From Baffinella frigidus (Eukaryota; Cryptophyceae; Cryptomonadales; Baffinellaceae): a stretch of 11,115 nucleotides of DNA. Within the stretch, counting starts at the first letter, position 1, and every line of letters starts with the position of its first letter. The notes under the pieces are model-generated. The model was given only the letters and a program-made list of their open reading frames with translations, ran no database searches and had not been told where the DNA came from. The position numbers and the translations under genes are program-made. The stretch lies in the NCBI GenBank assembly GCA_026770585.1, contig MU647075.1, forward strand, positions 113,702 to 124,816, read 5' to 3'. This document shows positions 8,301-11,062 of this stretch, in pieces.

Positions 8301-11058
8301 GCAATACATTAACAATCGCTCTTGAGGGTGGACGGTGTACCTGTCCGTCGAACTCCCGTGCGGCGTTCTCCCCTACCAACCGGTCCCGGAAGATGCGCCC
8401 AGCCTCGTAGGATAGCGCGTCGAGAGGGTGCACCTTGCGGTTTGGAGTTTGGAGTTCGAAGTTTGGGGTTTGGGGTTTAGGATTTGGAATTCAGGGGTCA
8501 GGGTTTAGGGGTTTGGGTGTAGGGTGTAGGGTTGAGGGTGTAGGGTGTAGGGTTTAGGGTTTAGGGCGTAGGGTGTAGGGTTAAGGGTTTCGGGTGGTTA
8601 CGGGTGTAGGGTTTAGAGTTTAGGTCAGGGTTCAGGGTGTAGTATACGTTTAGGTTAGGGTTTAGGGTGTAGTGTAGGGTTTGGGGTTCAGGGTACCTCG
8701 TTGACGTCGTAGCGCAGCAGCCCGACGACGAGCGTAGTGATATCCCGAGGCGTGAAGAGGTAGTGCCGAAAGTCGTCCACCGAAAAACGCTCCTTGAGCC
8801 CCTCGAAGAAATCGAGCAGGGTGGATGCGAGTTTGTCCGCGGTTTTCCGCGGACCCCAGTCTGGGTGTTTCGGGAGGCGGGAGCACAGCACCGCAGAGAG
8901 GTACGCGGAGTACACCTGCGGGTTTAGGCTTTACAACTGGCAACAGGCTTTAGAATTGGGATCGGGTTCAGGCTTTAGAATTGGGATCAGGTTCAGGCTT
9001 TAAAAATGGCAACTTTTGCATGATTTGCTCATGCCTGAGGGACAAGACCAGCAGAAACCCGTACCGTTGCAACGGCAAAAGTGGACAAATGGCGGAGCCT
9101 AACGGTACCTGAGACACCGTTCAGATTTCGAAAGCCTGGACTGGAGGTGGAGTGCCACACGAGGCTGCCCAAGCACCCATAATAAAAGTTGAGTGTAGGC
9201 GTTTTGCGGGGAGTTGGTCACGTGGCTTCACGGAAAGCGTGTAGCCACGTGACCAAACATTTAAAAATTACTGCACAATTTAAAATACGGGTTGCAAATT
9301 GAGGAATTGAGGAATGGAATCGTGCGGTACACCTGCTGGAGGGTCTCGCGGGCGGGGTAAGTGATCTCCTTATAGTGCACCTTACATCTCCTTAGAGTAT
9401 ATATCCTTACAGTGGACGTGACTGTGTAAAGTCACTCCGGTCATCCTACATGGGGTAGTATCCCCAAACTAGGGCCCTACGGCCTACCGTAGGCAATACC
9501 GTAGGCTGAACTACCCGGTGTGCAGGACGTTAGCCTATGAGAGTGGAGGGGGAGCACACCTGCTGGAGGGTCTCTCGCGCAGGGTAGGTGATGGAGGCGA
9601 TGCGGAGGATGGCCGTGAAGCGCGTCGTCAGCTGATGGCGCCCGACGGTGGTCGAGGGGTTCATGGAGCACACGATCTGCACCTTCTCGATGCCCATCCA
9701 CTCGAGGTTGTCGTAGAAGCCCTGTCACGCAAAAATTCTTCACGCGCGGGCACCTTCTTCACGCGTGGGCACCTTCGCGCATGCGTGAGCTCCTTTTCAG
9801 GGCTGGCAAGGTGCTCACGCGTGCAGACTTTTGGCAAGGCTTGGCGAGACCTGCATGGTTTGGATCGGGGAGCTCATCCGTAGATCGTTCCCATCTCCTC
9901 AAGAGTGACGTGGACGTGGCCTTCGATGTGAGTGTAGTACAAAGCACCAAATCACCAAAGTACCTGGTACAGAACGAGCTGCGGCATTACCTGGTACAGA
10001 ACGAGCTGCTGCAGGAATGCGATGAGCTGCATGGTGCCGTACTTGTCCGGCTTCGGGAGGTTCACGTCCTTGAGGTACAGAATCAGCCGTTCGGCTTTCG
10101 GCCGGAACACCCGCCCGGACTGCGCGGTGGCCACCTGGGTTGGGGTTCAGGGTTTGGGGTTTGGGGTTTGGGGTTCGGGGTTTGGGGTTAAGGTTTGGGG
10201 TTAAGGTTTGGGGTGTGGGGTTTGGGGTTTGGGGTTTGGGGTTTGGGTTTTGGGGTTTGGGGTTTGGGGTTTAGGGGTTCAGGTTTGGGGTTTGGGGTTT
10301 GGGATTTGGGGTTAAGGTTTTGGGTTTTGGGTGTTGGGTTTTGGGTTTTGGGGTTCGGGGTTTGGAAACCGTGCAGGATTGCTGGAGCTTCTGGATGACA
10401 TGGATCGCGGAGGTCTGCGCGTTGCAGTTGATCGTCGCGACCTGCTTTGGGGTTGCGGGTTTAGGGTTTGGGGTTTGCGGTTAGGGGTTTGGGGTTTAGG
10501 GTTTCGTTTGAGGGTTTCGTTTTTTCGTGTTTCGGGTTTGGGGTTTGGTGTCTAGGGTTTAGGATTTGGGGTTTCGGGGTTCGGATTCAGGGTTTAGGGC
10601 TTAGGGTTGAGTTGATGCTTTAGGGCTTAGGGTTGAGTTGATGGTGGCAGTTTAGGGCTTAGGGTTTATGGTGGCGACCTCGTAGTTCTTACGCTGCTGG
10701 AACGCGTTGCGCAGCAGCATGCTCTTCCCACACCCCTCCGGCCCCACCAGCAAGAACGGCTCCGCCGAGTCCAGCCACAGCGAGAAGAGGTCTGAGGCTT
10801 TCCGGAGATCTGCGGTTTGGACTACGGGGAGGTCGCGTTCGGTGGGGGAGGACCTGGGTTGGGGTTTAGGGTTCAGGGTGTATGGTGCATAGTTTATTGT
10901 TTATTGTTTATTGTTGATTGTTGATTGTTGATTGTGTATGGTGAGTGGTTTATGGTTTGTGGTTTATGGTTTATGTTATGGTTTATGGGTTTTGGTTTAT
11001 GGTTTATGGTTTGCGGGTTTAGGGTGGGGGCCAACATGGCCATGTCCTTGCTCGAGAG
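206..11058 (-). CDS. DYNC2H1: Cytoplasmic dynein-2 (IFT dynein) heavy chain, partial, 21 exons
   Basis: Retrograde IFT motor heavy chain (algal DHC1b), an AAA+ ATPase that carries IFT trains from ciliary tip to base. Exons on the complement: 11036-11058, 10679-10853, 10370-10441, 9991-10134, 9560-9721, 8697-8915, 8341-8433, 8037-8139, 7303-7362, 6935-7040, 6353-6632, 6018-6101, 5588-5794, 5291-5349, 4972-5122, 4407-4517, 2987-3162, 2820-2865, 2429-2506, 1536-1601, 206-333. Every junction is GT-AG and phase-consistent, with no stop in 2543 nt. In the joined ~847 residues: AAA3 P-loop GPEGCGKS (~45-52), AAA3 Walker B LILYLKDVNL (~107-116), CSMN sensor region (~156-159), AAA4 P-loop GRPGVGRRT (~392-400), AAA4 Walker B MALYLEDFQL (~445-454), stalk helix 1 from ~600, IRSLKLPPEP leading into the microtubule-binding tip (~734-743). 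GPEGCGK in AAA3 and GRxGVGRRT in AAA4 are dynein-2 traits from memory of the family and argue against axonemal or dynein-1 chains. Both ends are open. Confidence 0.93.
430..452. repeat. Short perfect hairpin
   Basis: Arms GGGTGTGTCT and AGACACACCC flank a three-base loop. It overlaps a second palindrome, CACACCCGGGTGTG (424-437). Confidence 0.8.
474..539. mobile_element. 66-bp foldback (MITE-like) element
   Basis: Terminal inverted repeats TCTTAAGTCA / TGACTTAAGA, with the inverted pairing continuing inward through CCCA and CCACC to the centre. The whole element can fold into one imperfect hairpin. No coding capacity. No clear target-site duplication seen. Confidence 0.6.
577..899. repeat. 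Nested direct and inverted repeat complex
   Basis: A CACCCGGCATGCCCGACCGC-type block occurs at 577-599 and 807-829. A block beginning AAGTGAGGCCC occurs at 708-745 and 862-899 with one mismatch. GACCCCCGC and CTTGACCCCCGC are scattered between them. An inverted pair (841-858 / 862-879) forms a near-perfect 18-bp stem with a three-base loop. Confidence 0.8.
961..1026. repeat. CT/CA microsatellite
   Basis: Pyrimidine tract of CTCTCA and CTCT units ending in CACACACA. On the gene's sense strand this is a GA-rich purine tract. Confidence 0.9.
1118..1243. mobile_element. 126-bp palindromic MITE-like element
   Basis: Inverted arms of about 44-56 bp. The left arm (1118-1173) starts GACCGAAAACCG and the right arm (1200-1243) ends CGGTTTTCAGTC. 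Both share the core GTTAGGCCTACGGTA and GGCCG(T/C)AGGG. The left arm carries an extra 12 bp, a repeat of GCCTACGGTATT type. A related single arm lies at 9472-9528. Confidence 0.7.
1285..1530 (-). repeat. Telomere-like degenerate array (intron)
   Basis: GTTATGAGGG and TTTAGGG variants on the plus strand. The sense strand reads CCCTAAAC and CCCTCATAAC. Same orientation as every other array in the gene. Confidence 0.85.
1536..1601 (-). CDS. DYNC2H1: DYNC2H1 exon t: microtubule-binding domain
   Basis: Twenty-two codons: VVTPEIREAVRKLMTNKAAS then FQ, like the family's ISKEIRESVEELLxxNKGSF. Acceptor GGCAG|GTGGTG, donor CAG|GTCCCG, phase 0. A decayed copy of its 5' edge lies 220 bp away (1796-1830). 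Confidence 0.92.
1634..1781. repeat. 23-bp tandem repeat, six full copies and one 10-bp partial
   Basis: The unit begins CGCTTTTCAATATA and ends TGTATGCTG. Copies start at 1634, 1657, 1680, 1703, 1736 and 1759, with a truncated unit at 1726-1735. Variants differ by single bases. Confidence 0.95.
1796..1830 (-). pseudogene. Decayed duplicate of exon t 5' edge
   Basis: Aligns to 1576-1610 at an exact offset of 220 bp, keeping the CTCGGGCG core and the acceptor-type CCTGCCA. In sense it reads GGCAG|GTGTTGCCGCCCGAGG, which would give VLPPEVRG against VVTPEIRE. Several substitutions indicate age. Confidence 0.7.
2278..2370. repeat. AT/AC microsatellite
   Basis: ATACATATAT-type sequence, then a long run of AC, then TATGTATGTATG. 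Purely simple sequence. Confidence 0.95.
2429..2506 (-). CDS. DYNC2H1: DYNC2H1 exon s: microtubule-binding domain
   Basis: Twenty-six codons: DTSWISMKKFLSQTSVIQDI then LTFDAK. In the family: DTSWxSMKxFLxxxxxxxDIxTFDAR. The acceptor AACCAG|GACACG is used in the downstream of two tandem copies. The copy 37 nt upstream would shift the frame. Donor AAG|GTCCCC. Confidence 0.94.
2498..2557 (-). repeat. Tandem duplication of exon s acceptor
   Basis: A 23-bp block at 2498-2520 is repeated exactly at 2535-2557. It contains the CAACAACCAG|GACACGAGT acceptor and the first exon bases. The period is 37 bp, so the second acceptor is out of frame. Confidence 0.93.
2507..2819 (-). other. Intron between exons r and s (313 bp)
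   Basis: Carries the second acceptor copy, a copy of a dispersed short repeat (2588-2646) with a GA tail, and otherwise unique sequence. It has no heptamer array, unlike most introns of this gene. Confidence 0.85.
2588..2646 (+). repeat. Dispersed ~59-bp repeat, copy 1 (SINE-like)
   Basis: Shares GCTCAAGGGCCTCATGTAG, ACCTG and ATCGAGAGT with copy 2 at 3367-3425. Ends ATAAAGAG and runs into a GA microsatellite, suggesting a 3' tail. Confidence 0.7.
2820..2865 (-). CDS. DYNC2H1: DYNC2H1 exon r: entry to microtubule-binding domain
   Basis: Forty-six nt: one base completing Pro, then IRDVLEGVLRLMNNQ, equal to the family's VIRDILEGVLRLMG. Acceptor AACCAG|GATCCG, donor AACCAG|GTCAGG, leaving in phase 0. 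Confidence 0.93.
2866..2986 (-). repeat. Heptamer intron, TTTAGTG/TTTATGG variants
   Basis: The 121-bp intron between exons q and r is made almost wholly of TTTAGTG, GTTTATG and CAGGG variants. It is the shortest intron in the window. Confidence 0.9.
2987..3162 (-). CDS. DYNC2H1: DYNC2H1 exon q: distal stalk helix 1
   Basis: Fifty-eight codons plus two bases from EDLSKKLVAAQSTMEVKKRQ through VLEEARAAVGNIKKDNLNEI to RSLKLPPE. VGNIKxxxLxEIRSLxxPP is among the most conserved dynein stalk segments. Acceptor CCCCAG|GAGGAC, donor GAGCC|GTAAACCC. The 5' edge is copied 120 bp upstream in the gene (3263-3304). Confidence 0.95.
3143..3304 (-). repeat. Exon q 5' edge and its copy 120 bp upstream
   Basis: The block GAGCTTCTT..GGTCCTCCTGGGG at 3143-3184 recurs at 3263-3304. 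The copy would encode EDLSKKLFG after a good acceptor and is followed by a GTTCCC donor. An in-frame extra 9-codon exon is conceivable. Confidence 0.85.
3183..3229. repeat. 47-bp direct repeat, copy 1
   Basis: Pairs with 3437-3483 with three substitutions. Shared core TTCGGTGTGCGAGAATGA followed by CGTTA and CGTGCTGG. Confidence 0.9.
3367..3425 (+). repeat. Dispersed ~59-bp repeat, copy 2 (SINE-like)
   Basis: Homologous to 2588-2646. Ends AATAAAGGAG and runs into a GAAGAA microsatellite. Confidence 0.7.
3437..3483. repeat. 47-bp direct repeat, copy 2
   Basis: Partner of 3183-3229. It directly follows the tail of SINE-like copy 2. A TG(C/T)TGGCTCT string at its end recurs near 3598 and 3649. 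Confidence 0.9.
3658..3764. mobile_element. 107-bp MITE-like element
   Basis: Perfect 16-bp terminal inverted repeats CTATCCCTTAAGTGGC (3658-3673) and their complement (3749-3764). The interior has GCCAGGAGGTC twice and a GGGCCCTACCGTAGGGCG palindrome resembling the core of the element at 1118-1243. Confidence 0.7.
3849..3976. mobile_element. 128-bp MITE-like element
   Basis: Terminal inverted repeats TAGCTCTGCCTCAGTT (3849-3864) and complement (3961-3976), perfect over 16 bp. Pairing extends a few bases inward (ATC.G). The interior is unique and non-coding. Confidence 0.7.
4044..4110. repeat. 67-bp direct repeat, copy 1
   Basis: Pairs with 4265-4331 at an offset of 221 bp, differing at a handful of positions. 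Shared core GCTGAATCTGCTTCTGGC. No convincing dynein reading in either strand. Confidence 0.88.
4118..4153. repeat. Imperfect hairpin
   Basis: TACTAATAGTGC pairs with GCACTACTGGTA around a GC-rich centre. It lies between the two 67-bp repeat copies. Confidence 0.5.
4265..4331. repeat. 67-bp direct repeat, copy 2
   Basis: Partner of 4044-4110. Confidence 0.88.
4407..4517 (-). CDS. DYNC2H1: DYNC2H1 exon p: stalk helix 1
   Basis: Thirty-seven codons: AVHVQETVLRAKQKEAKEKM then VEITANVTDAGRKKAEA. Lys/Glu/Ala-rich heptad-like helix of the outgoing stalk, in the place of EQSVLLKTKQDEAD in animals. Acceptor ACACCAG|GCGGTG, donor GAGGCG|GTACGT. The acceptor edge is tandemly duplicated (4507-4552). 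Confidence 0.9.
4507..4552 (-). repeat. 23-bp tandem duplication of exon p acceptor
   Basis: 4507-4529 and 4530-4552 are adjacent copies with two mismatches. Each includes an AG|GCG acceptor (CACCAG|GCGG in the exon-proximal copy, CACTAG|GCGT in the distal one). Confidence 0.92.
4549..4642. mobile_element. 94-bp foldback with 30-bp inverted arms
   Basis: Arms 4549-4578 and 4613-4642 are complementary at 28 of 30 positions, around a 34-base centre. Outer end AGGAC, inner end GCCTCAG. CTGAGGCGGGCCCGT from the right arm recurs at 3328-3342. This is a strong hairpin in DNA or RNA. Confidence 0.78.
4715..4965 (-). repeat. GTGTGGT heptamer array
   Basis: More than fifteen near-perfect GTGTGGT units, then drift to GTGTAGG and GTGTGGG. 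The period is seven, as in TTTAGGG. The long open frames on both strands here come from a period-7 repeat lacking stops. Confidence 0.95.
4972..5122 (-). CDS. DYNC2H1: DYNC2H1 exon o: base of stalk helix 1
   Basis: Fifty codons: YVTLINTMTSLYHGKRSALT, then KQTQFLQGGLTKLAETAVTV, then KNLSGEAVQQ. It matches the dynein pattern RYMTFL..Y..I...K...L....HLQxGVSKLxEA. Charged helix, coiled-coil-like. Acceptor AACCAG|GTACGT, donor CAGCAG|GTACCT. Confidence 0.93.
5123..5290 (-). repeat. Heptamer/octamer intron (exons n-o)
   Basis: TTTGGGG units, then an octamer run of GGGTTCTT (about 5153-5190), then TTTAGGG with TTTACT variants. Ends at the GTAAACCC donor. Confidence 0.92.
5291..5349 (-). CDS. DYNC2H1: DYNC2H1 exon n: AAA4-stalk transition
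   Basis: Reads VEDMQFVHETMVQRGAAPR plus two bases. This parallels the LLIHExx..YGATPSRYMTFL region: histidine-glutamate near the start and AAPR(Q) at the end. Acceptor AAACAG|GTGGAG, donor CGCCA|GTAAACCC. It is short, but the phases fit on both sides. Confidence 0.86.
5350..5587 (-). repeat. TTTAGGG/GTGTAGG intron (exons m-n)
   Basis: Largely TTTAGGG with GTGTAGG and TTTGGGG variants between the two splice sites. Close to plant-type telomere sequence. Confidence 0.93.
5588..5794 (-). CDS. DYNC2H1: DYNC2H1 exon m: AAA4 sensor I / end of AAA4
   Basis: Sixty-nine codons from VSRVQKNLHIIISLDPQHPD through CESNPALYTQCTIMWLEAWS to ILADIPEPDQL. In the family: QNLHIVLxMDS, CESNPAL, CxVxWMExWS. Acceptor CACCAG|GTCTCG, donor CAGCTG|GTAACC, phase 0. 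Confidence 0.94.
5795..6017 (-). repeat. TTTCGGG/GGTTCGGG intron (exons l-m)
   Basis: Dominated by TTTCGGG, GTTCGGG and GTGTAGG variants, a different dialect from the neighbouring introns. Confidence 0.93.
6018..6101 (-). CDS. DYNC2H1: DYNC2H1 exon l: AAA4 middle
   Basis: Twenty-eight codons: ELEGLMGPLKEEYSSQGYYK then FRNIYAFF. It matches the ELEPLLxPLK...F..F..R segment after the AAA4 Walker B. Acceptor AACGCAG|GAGCTG. The donor TTC|GTAAACCC is one base away from a CTAAACCC repeat. Confidence 0.9.
6102..6352 (-). repeat. GGGTTGAG/TTTTGGG intron (exons k-l)
   Basis: Variants such as GGTTGAGGGG, TTTTGGG and GTTCAGG. More degenerate than the neighbouring arrays. Confidence 0.88.
6353..6632 (-). 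CDS. DYNC2H1: DYNC2H1 exon k: AAA4 Walker A and Walker B
   Basis: The largest exon, 93 codons plus one base. It holds ALLIGRPGVGRRTCVTLACY (AAA4 P-loop), YGAKQFLNDIK, MALYLEDFQL (Walker B, Glu-Asp) and FLEIVNSLLSSGEAPGMFTA. The P-loop has Arg where Lys is canonical, as I recall for animal DYNC2H1 (GRSGVGRRT), so it is probably a family trait and not damage. Acceptor CCCAG|GTCCGC, donor GCGCAG|GTGCGA. Confidence 0.95.
6633..6934 (-). repeat. TTTATGG/TTTATTG intron with exon j edge copy
   Basis: AT-richer array of TTTATGG, TTTATTG and TATTTAT units. A copy of the exon j 3' edge (6795-6832) is embedded in it. Confidence 0.9.
6795..6832 (-). pseudogene. Duplicate of exon j 3' edge and donor
   Basis: Matches 6927-6964 with a few substitutions and keeps CGACCGCGTGCTCTC.. 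in sense (LDRVLSAPGG) followed by a GTGGACC donor. It lies 132 bp downstream of the true donor in the gene. It has no acceptor of its own beyond repeat sequence. Confidence 0.85.
6935..7040 (-). CDS. DYNC2H1: DYNC2H1 exon j: start of AAA4
   Basis: Reads LIQYEREFKELGMLLFPEIV then ARIARLDRVLSAPG, the family pattern GLIxYxRE...LLLFxEV...IxRxDRVLSxPGG. Acceptor ACACCAG|GGCTG, donor GGCGG|GTAGAC. It enters in phase 1 and leaves in phase 2. Its 3' edge is duplicated at 6795-6832. Confidence 0.92.
7041..7302 (-). repeat. TTTGTGG/GTGTGGG/CAGGGTT intron (exons i-j)
   Basis: TTTGTGG units first, then GTGTGGG, then GTTCAGG and GTGTAGG: three dialects in succession, all G-rich on the plus strand. Confidence 0.93.
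7303..7362 (-). CDS. DYNC2H1: DYNC2H1 exon i: short exon before AAA4
   Basis: Sixty nt reading GGAKMVGRASSEDLKNRITD plus one base. It matches the LN..DLK..I..GL segment of dynein-2. It enters and leaves in phase 1. Acceptor CACCAG|GCGGAG, donor GATG|GTTTCA. The split codon becomes Gly, giving DGLIQYE with the next exon. Confidence 0.88.
7490..7790 (-). repeat. TTTAGTG heptamer array
   Basis: Long run of TTTAGTG with GTTCAGTG and GTTTGGTG variants. Sense strand CACTAAA. Confidence 0.95.
7794..7872 (-). pseudogene. Duplicate of exon h 3' edge and donor
   Basis: Aligns with 8026-8103. It keeps KVDLKDASFTTWLFET in frame, then diverges at a run of about 13 C on the plus strand, and still ends in a GGTAACACC donor. 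It stands 232 bp downstream of the true edge. Confidence 0.9.
7873..8000. repeat. ~120-bp dispersed repeat with exon e edge, copy B
   Basis: Starts ACGTGACCAAACATTT, contains ACAATTTAAAA and AATTGAGGAAT, and ends with the exon e 3' edge and donor (sense ...GACCCTCCAGCAG|GTGTACCGC). Homologous to 9247-9367. Confidence 0.9.
8037..8139 (-). CDS. DYNC2H1: DYNC2H1 exon h: AAA3-AAA4 linker
   Basis: Starts VWGNLIRSQWGHKVDLKDAS and ends TWLFETDGELGD plus one base. Acceptor GGGCAG|GTGTGG, donor GACG|GTAACA, leaving in phase 1. The sequence is only moderately like animal DYNC2H1, as expected of this variable linker. The 3' edge is duplicated at 7794-7872. Confidence 0.88.
8140..8340 (-). other. Intron between exons g and h
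   Basis: Mostly unique, with two short TTTAGGGT patches near 8155 and 8206. This is one of the introns not built from heptamers. Confidence 0.85.
8341..8433 (-). CDS. DYNC2H1: DYNC2H1 exon g: AAA3/AAA4 junction
   Basis: Thirty-one codons: VHPLDALSYEAGRIFRDRLV then GENAAREFDGQ. It corresponds to the dynein-2 HPLD...YEARRLFRDKIVG segment. Acceptor CGCAAG|GTGCAC, donor GGACAG|GTACAC, phase 0. Confidence 0.92.
8434..8696 (-). repeat. TTTAGGG/GTGTAGG intron (exons f-g)
   Basis: Almost entirely TTTAGGG, GTGTAGG and GGTTCAGG variants between the splice sites. Confidence 0.93.
8697..8915 (-). CDS. DYNC2H1: DYNC2H1 exon f: AAA3 C-terminal part
   Basis: Seventy-three codons from VYSAYLSAVL through RFSVDDFRHYLFTPRDIT to GLLRYDVNE. 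The family motif (K/R)FxVDDxxHYxFTPxxLT marks the AAA3 small subdomain. Acceptor CCGCAG|GTGTAC, donor GAG|GTACCC, phase 0. Confidence 0.93.
8945..9003. repeat. 25-bp tandem repeat, about 2.4 copies
   Basis: Unit starts AGGCTTTAGAATTGGGATC and ends GGTTC. Copies at 8945-8969 and 8970-8994, then a partial one. Confidence 0.93.
9214..9256. repeat. Perfect 14-bp hairpin
   Basis: TTGGTCACGTGGCT (9214-9227) and its exact complement (9243-9256) around a 15-base loop that can itself pair CACG with CGTG. The right arm is the start of the ~120-bp repeat. Confidence 0.9.
9247..9367. repeat. ~120-bp dispersed repeat with exon e edge, copy A
   Basis: Homologous to 7873-8000. Its 3' part (9326-9365) reads in sense ITYPARETLQQ|VYRT, the end of exon e with its donor, 234 bp downstream of the real one. 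Confidence 0.9.
9472..9528. mobile_element. Half copy of the 1118-1243 palindromic family
   Basis: Reverse complement closely matches the left arm at 1126-1173: CCGGGTAGTT, then GCCTACGGTATTGCC, then TACGGTAGGCCGTAGGG. Only one arm is present, so it is truncated or is a solo arm. Confidence 0.75.
9560..9721 (-). CDS. DYNC2H1: DYNC2H1 exon e: AAA3 sensor I and arginine-finger region
   Basis: Fifty-four codons from GFYDNLEWMGIEKVQIVCSM to ITYPARETLQQ, with NPSTTVGRHQLTTRFTAILR in between, a hallmark of dynein AAA modules. Acceptor TGACAG|GGCTTC, donor CAGCAG|GTGTGC, phase 0 throughout. Its 3' edge, donor included, recurs at 9326-9365 and 7957-8000. Confidence 0.93.
9722..9990 (-). other. Intron between exons d and e
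   Basis: Not heptamer-built. Includes a 19-bp tandem pair (9736-9754, 9755-9773), an imperfect hairpin (9777-9793 with 9810-9826) and the distal copy of the duplicated donor (9961-9982). Confidence 0.87.
9961..10009 (-). repeat. 27-bp tandem duplication of exon d donor
   Basis: The 22-bp block starting TACCTGGTACAGAACGAGC lies at 9961-9982 and again, exactly, at 9988-10009. In sense both copies read ..CTCGTTCTGTACCAG|GTA. Confidence 0.96.
9991..10134 (-). CDS. DYNC2H1: DYNC2H1 exon d: AAA3 Walker B
   Basis: Forty-eight codons from VATAQSGRVFRPKAER through the Walker B LILYLKDVNLPKPDKYG to AFLQQLVLYQ. The family's acidic Asp after LYLK is present. Acceptor CCCAG|GTGGCC. The donor CAG|GTAATG lies in the first copy met by transcription of a 27-bp tandem duplication. 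A second in-frame donor 27 nt downstream would add VMPQLVLYQ. I prefer the first because LVLYQ|GFYDN joins as in the family. Confidence 0.93.
10135..10369 (-). repeat. TTTGGGG intron (exons c-d)
   Basis: Near-uniform TTTGGGG units with GTTAAGG and TTTTGGG variants. The G-rich strand is antisense to the gene. Confidence 0.95.
10370..10441 (-). CDS. DYNC2H1: DYNC2H1 exon c: AAA3, after the P-loop
   Basis: Twenty-four codons reading VATINCNAQTSAIHVIQKLQ then QSCT. This matches the dynein-2 AAA3 stretch with the pattern IATVHCSAQTTS..LLQKL. Acceptor AAAGCAG|GTCGCG, donor ACG|GTTTCC, phase 0 on both sides. Confidence 0.9.
10442..10678 (-). repeat. TTTGGGG/TTAGGGC intron (exons b-c)
   Basis: TTTGGGG, TTTCGGG and GGGCTTA variants. 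A GGGCTTAGGGTTGAGTTGAT unit is tandemly repeated (about 10603-10645). Confidence 0.93.
10679..10853 (-). CDS. DYNC2H1: DYNC2H1 exon b: AAA3 Walker A
   Basis: Encodes 58 residues including EPFLLVGPEGCGKSMLLRNA, the AAA3 nucleotide-binding P-loop. The Walker A lysine and following Ser are intact. The acceptor is AACCCAG|GTCC and the donor GAG|GTCGCC. The exon enters in phase 2 and leaves in phase 0. Animal DYNC2H1 has GPEGCGKGMLLR at this place. Confidence 0.93.
10854..11035 (-). repeat. TTTATGG/TTTATTG intron (exons a-b)
   Basis: Runs of TTTATTG, TTGATTG and TTTATGG. AT-rich dialect like that of 6633-6934. Confidence 0.92.
11036..11058 (-). CDS. DYNC2H1: DYNC2H1 exon a: short linker exon before AAA3 (tentative)
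   Basis: A 23-nt GC-rich island between heptamer arrays reads LSSKDMA plus two bases. It is preceded by ...GGAG and followed by GTTGGCC. Its phase (2) fits the next exon exactly, restoring Met and giving LSSKDMAMSSPTERDLP. The piece is too short for homology to be decisive. Support comes from phase, from splice dinucleotides and from its being the only non-repeat sequence here. It could instead be a duplicated exon edge. Confidence 0.45.
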
Positions 11059-11062
11059 CTCC

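Larger units (their letters stand above)
8916..9559 (-). other. Intron between exons e and f (644 bp)
   Basis: Contains a 25-bp tandem repeat (8945-9003), a small inverted pair GTACCGTT/AACGGTAC (9061-9108), a strong hairpin (9214-9256), the ~120-bp repeat with the exon e edge (9247-9367), a short unique stretch (9368-9470) and a palindromic half-element (9472-9528). No heptamer array. Confidence 0.87.

Noticed and set aside
9844-9915. Minus-strand reading with TIYG near 9850-9900, possible extra dynein exon
   Set aside because: Stops after a few codons, and the flanking exons d and e already join seamlessly (LVLYQ|GFYDN).
10135-10370. Plus-strand frames reading GFGVWGLGFGVWG
   Set aside because: Translation of TTTGGGG heptamers within an intron that splices cleanly on the other strand.
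206-11058. A pseudogene of dynein heavy chain
   Set aside because: All 21 exons join in phase with no stop or frameshift, and key motifs are intact. Only edge copies in introns are broken.
206-11058. Axonemal or cytoplasmic dynein-1 heavy chain
   Set aside because: AAA3 GPEGCGKS and AAA4 GRPGVGRRT fit dynein-2. The other classes normally have GKS/GKQ-type lysine P-loops in AAA4.
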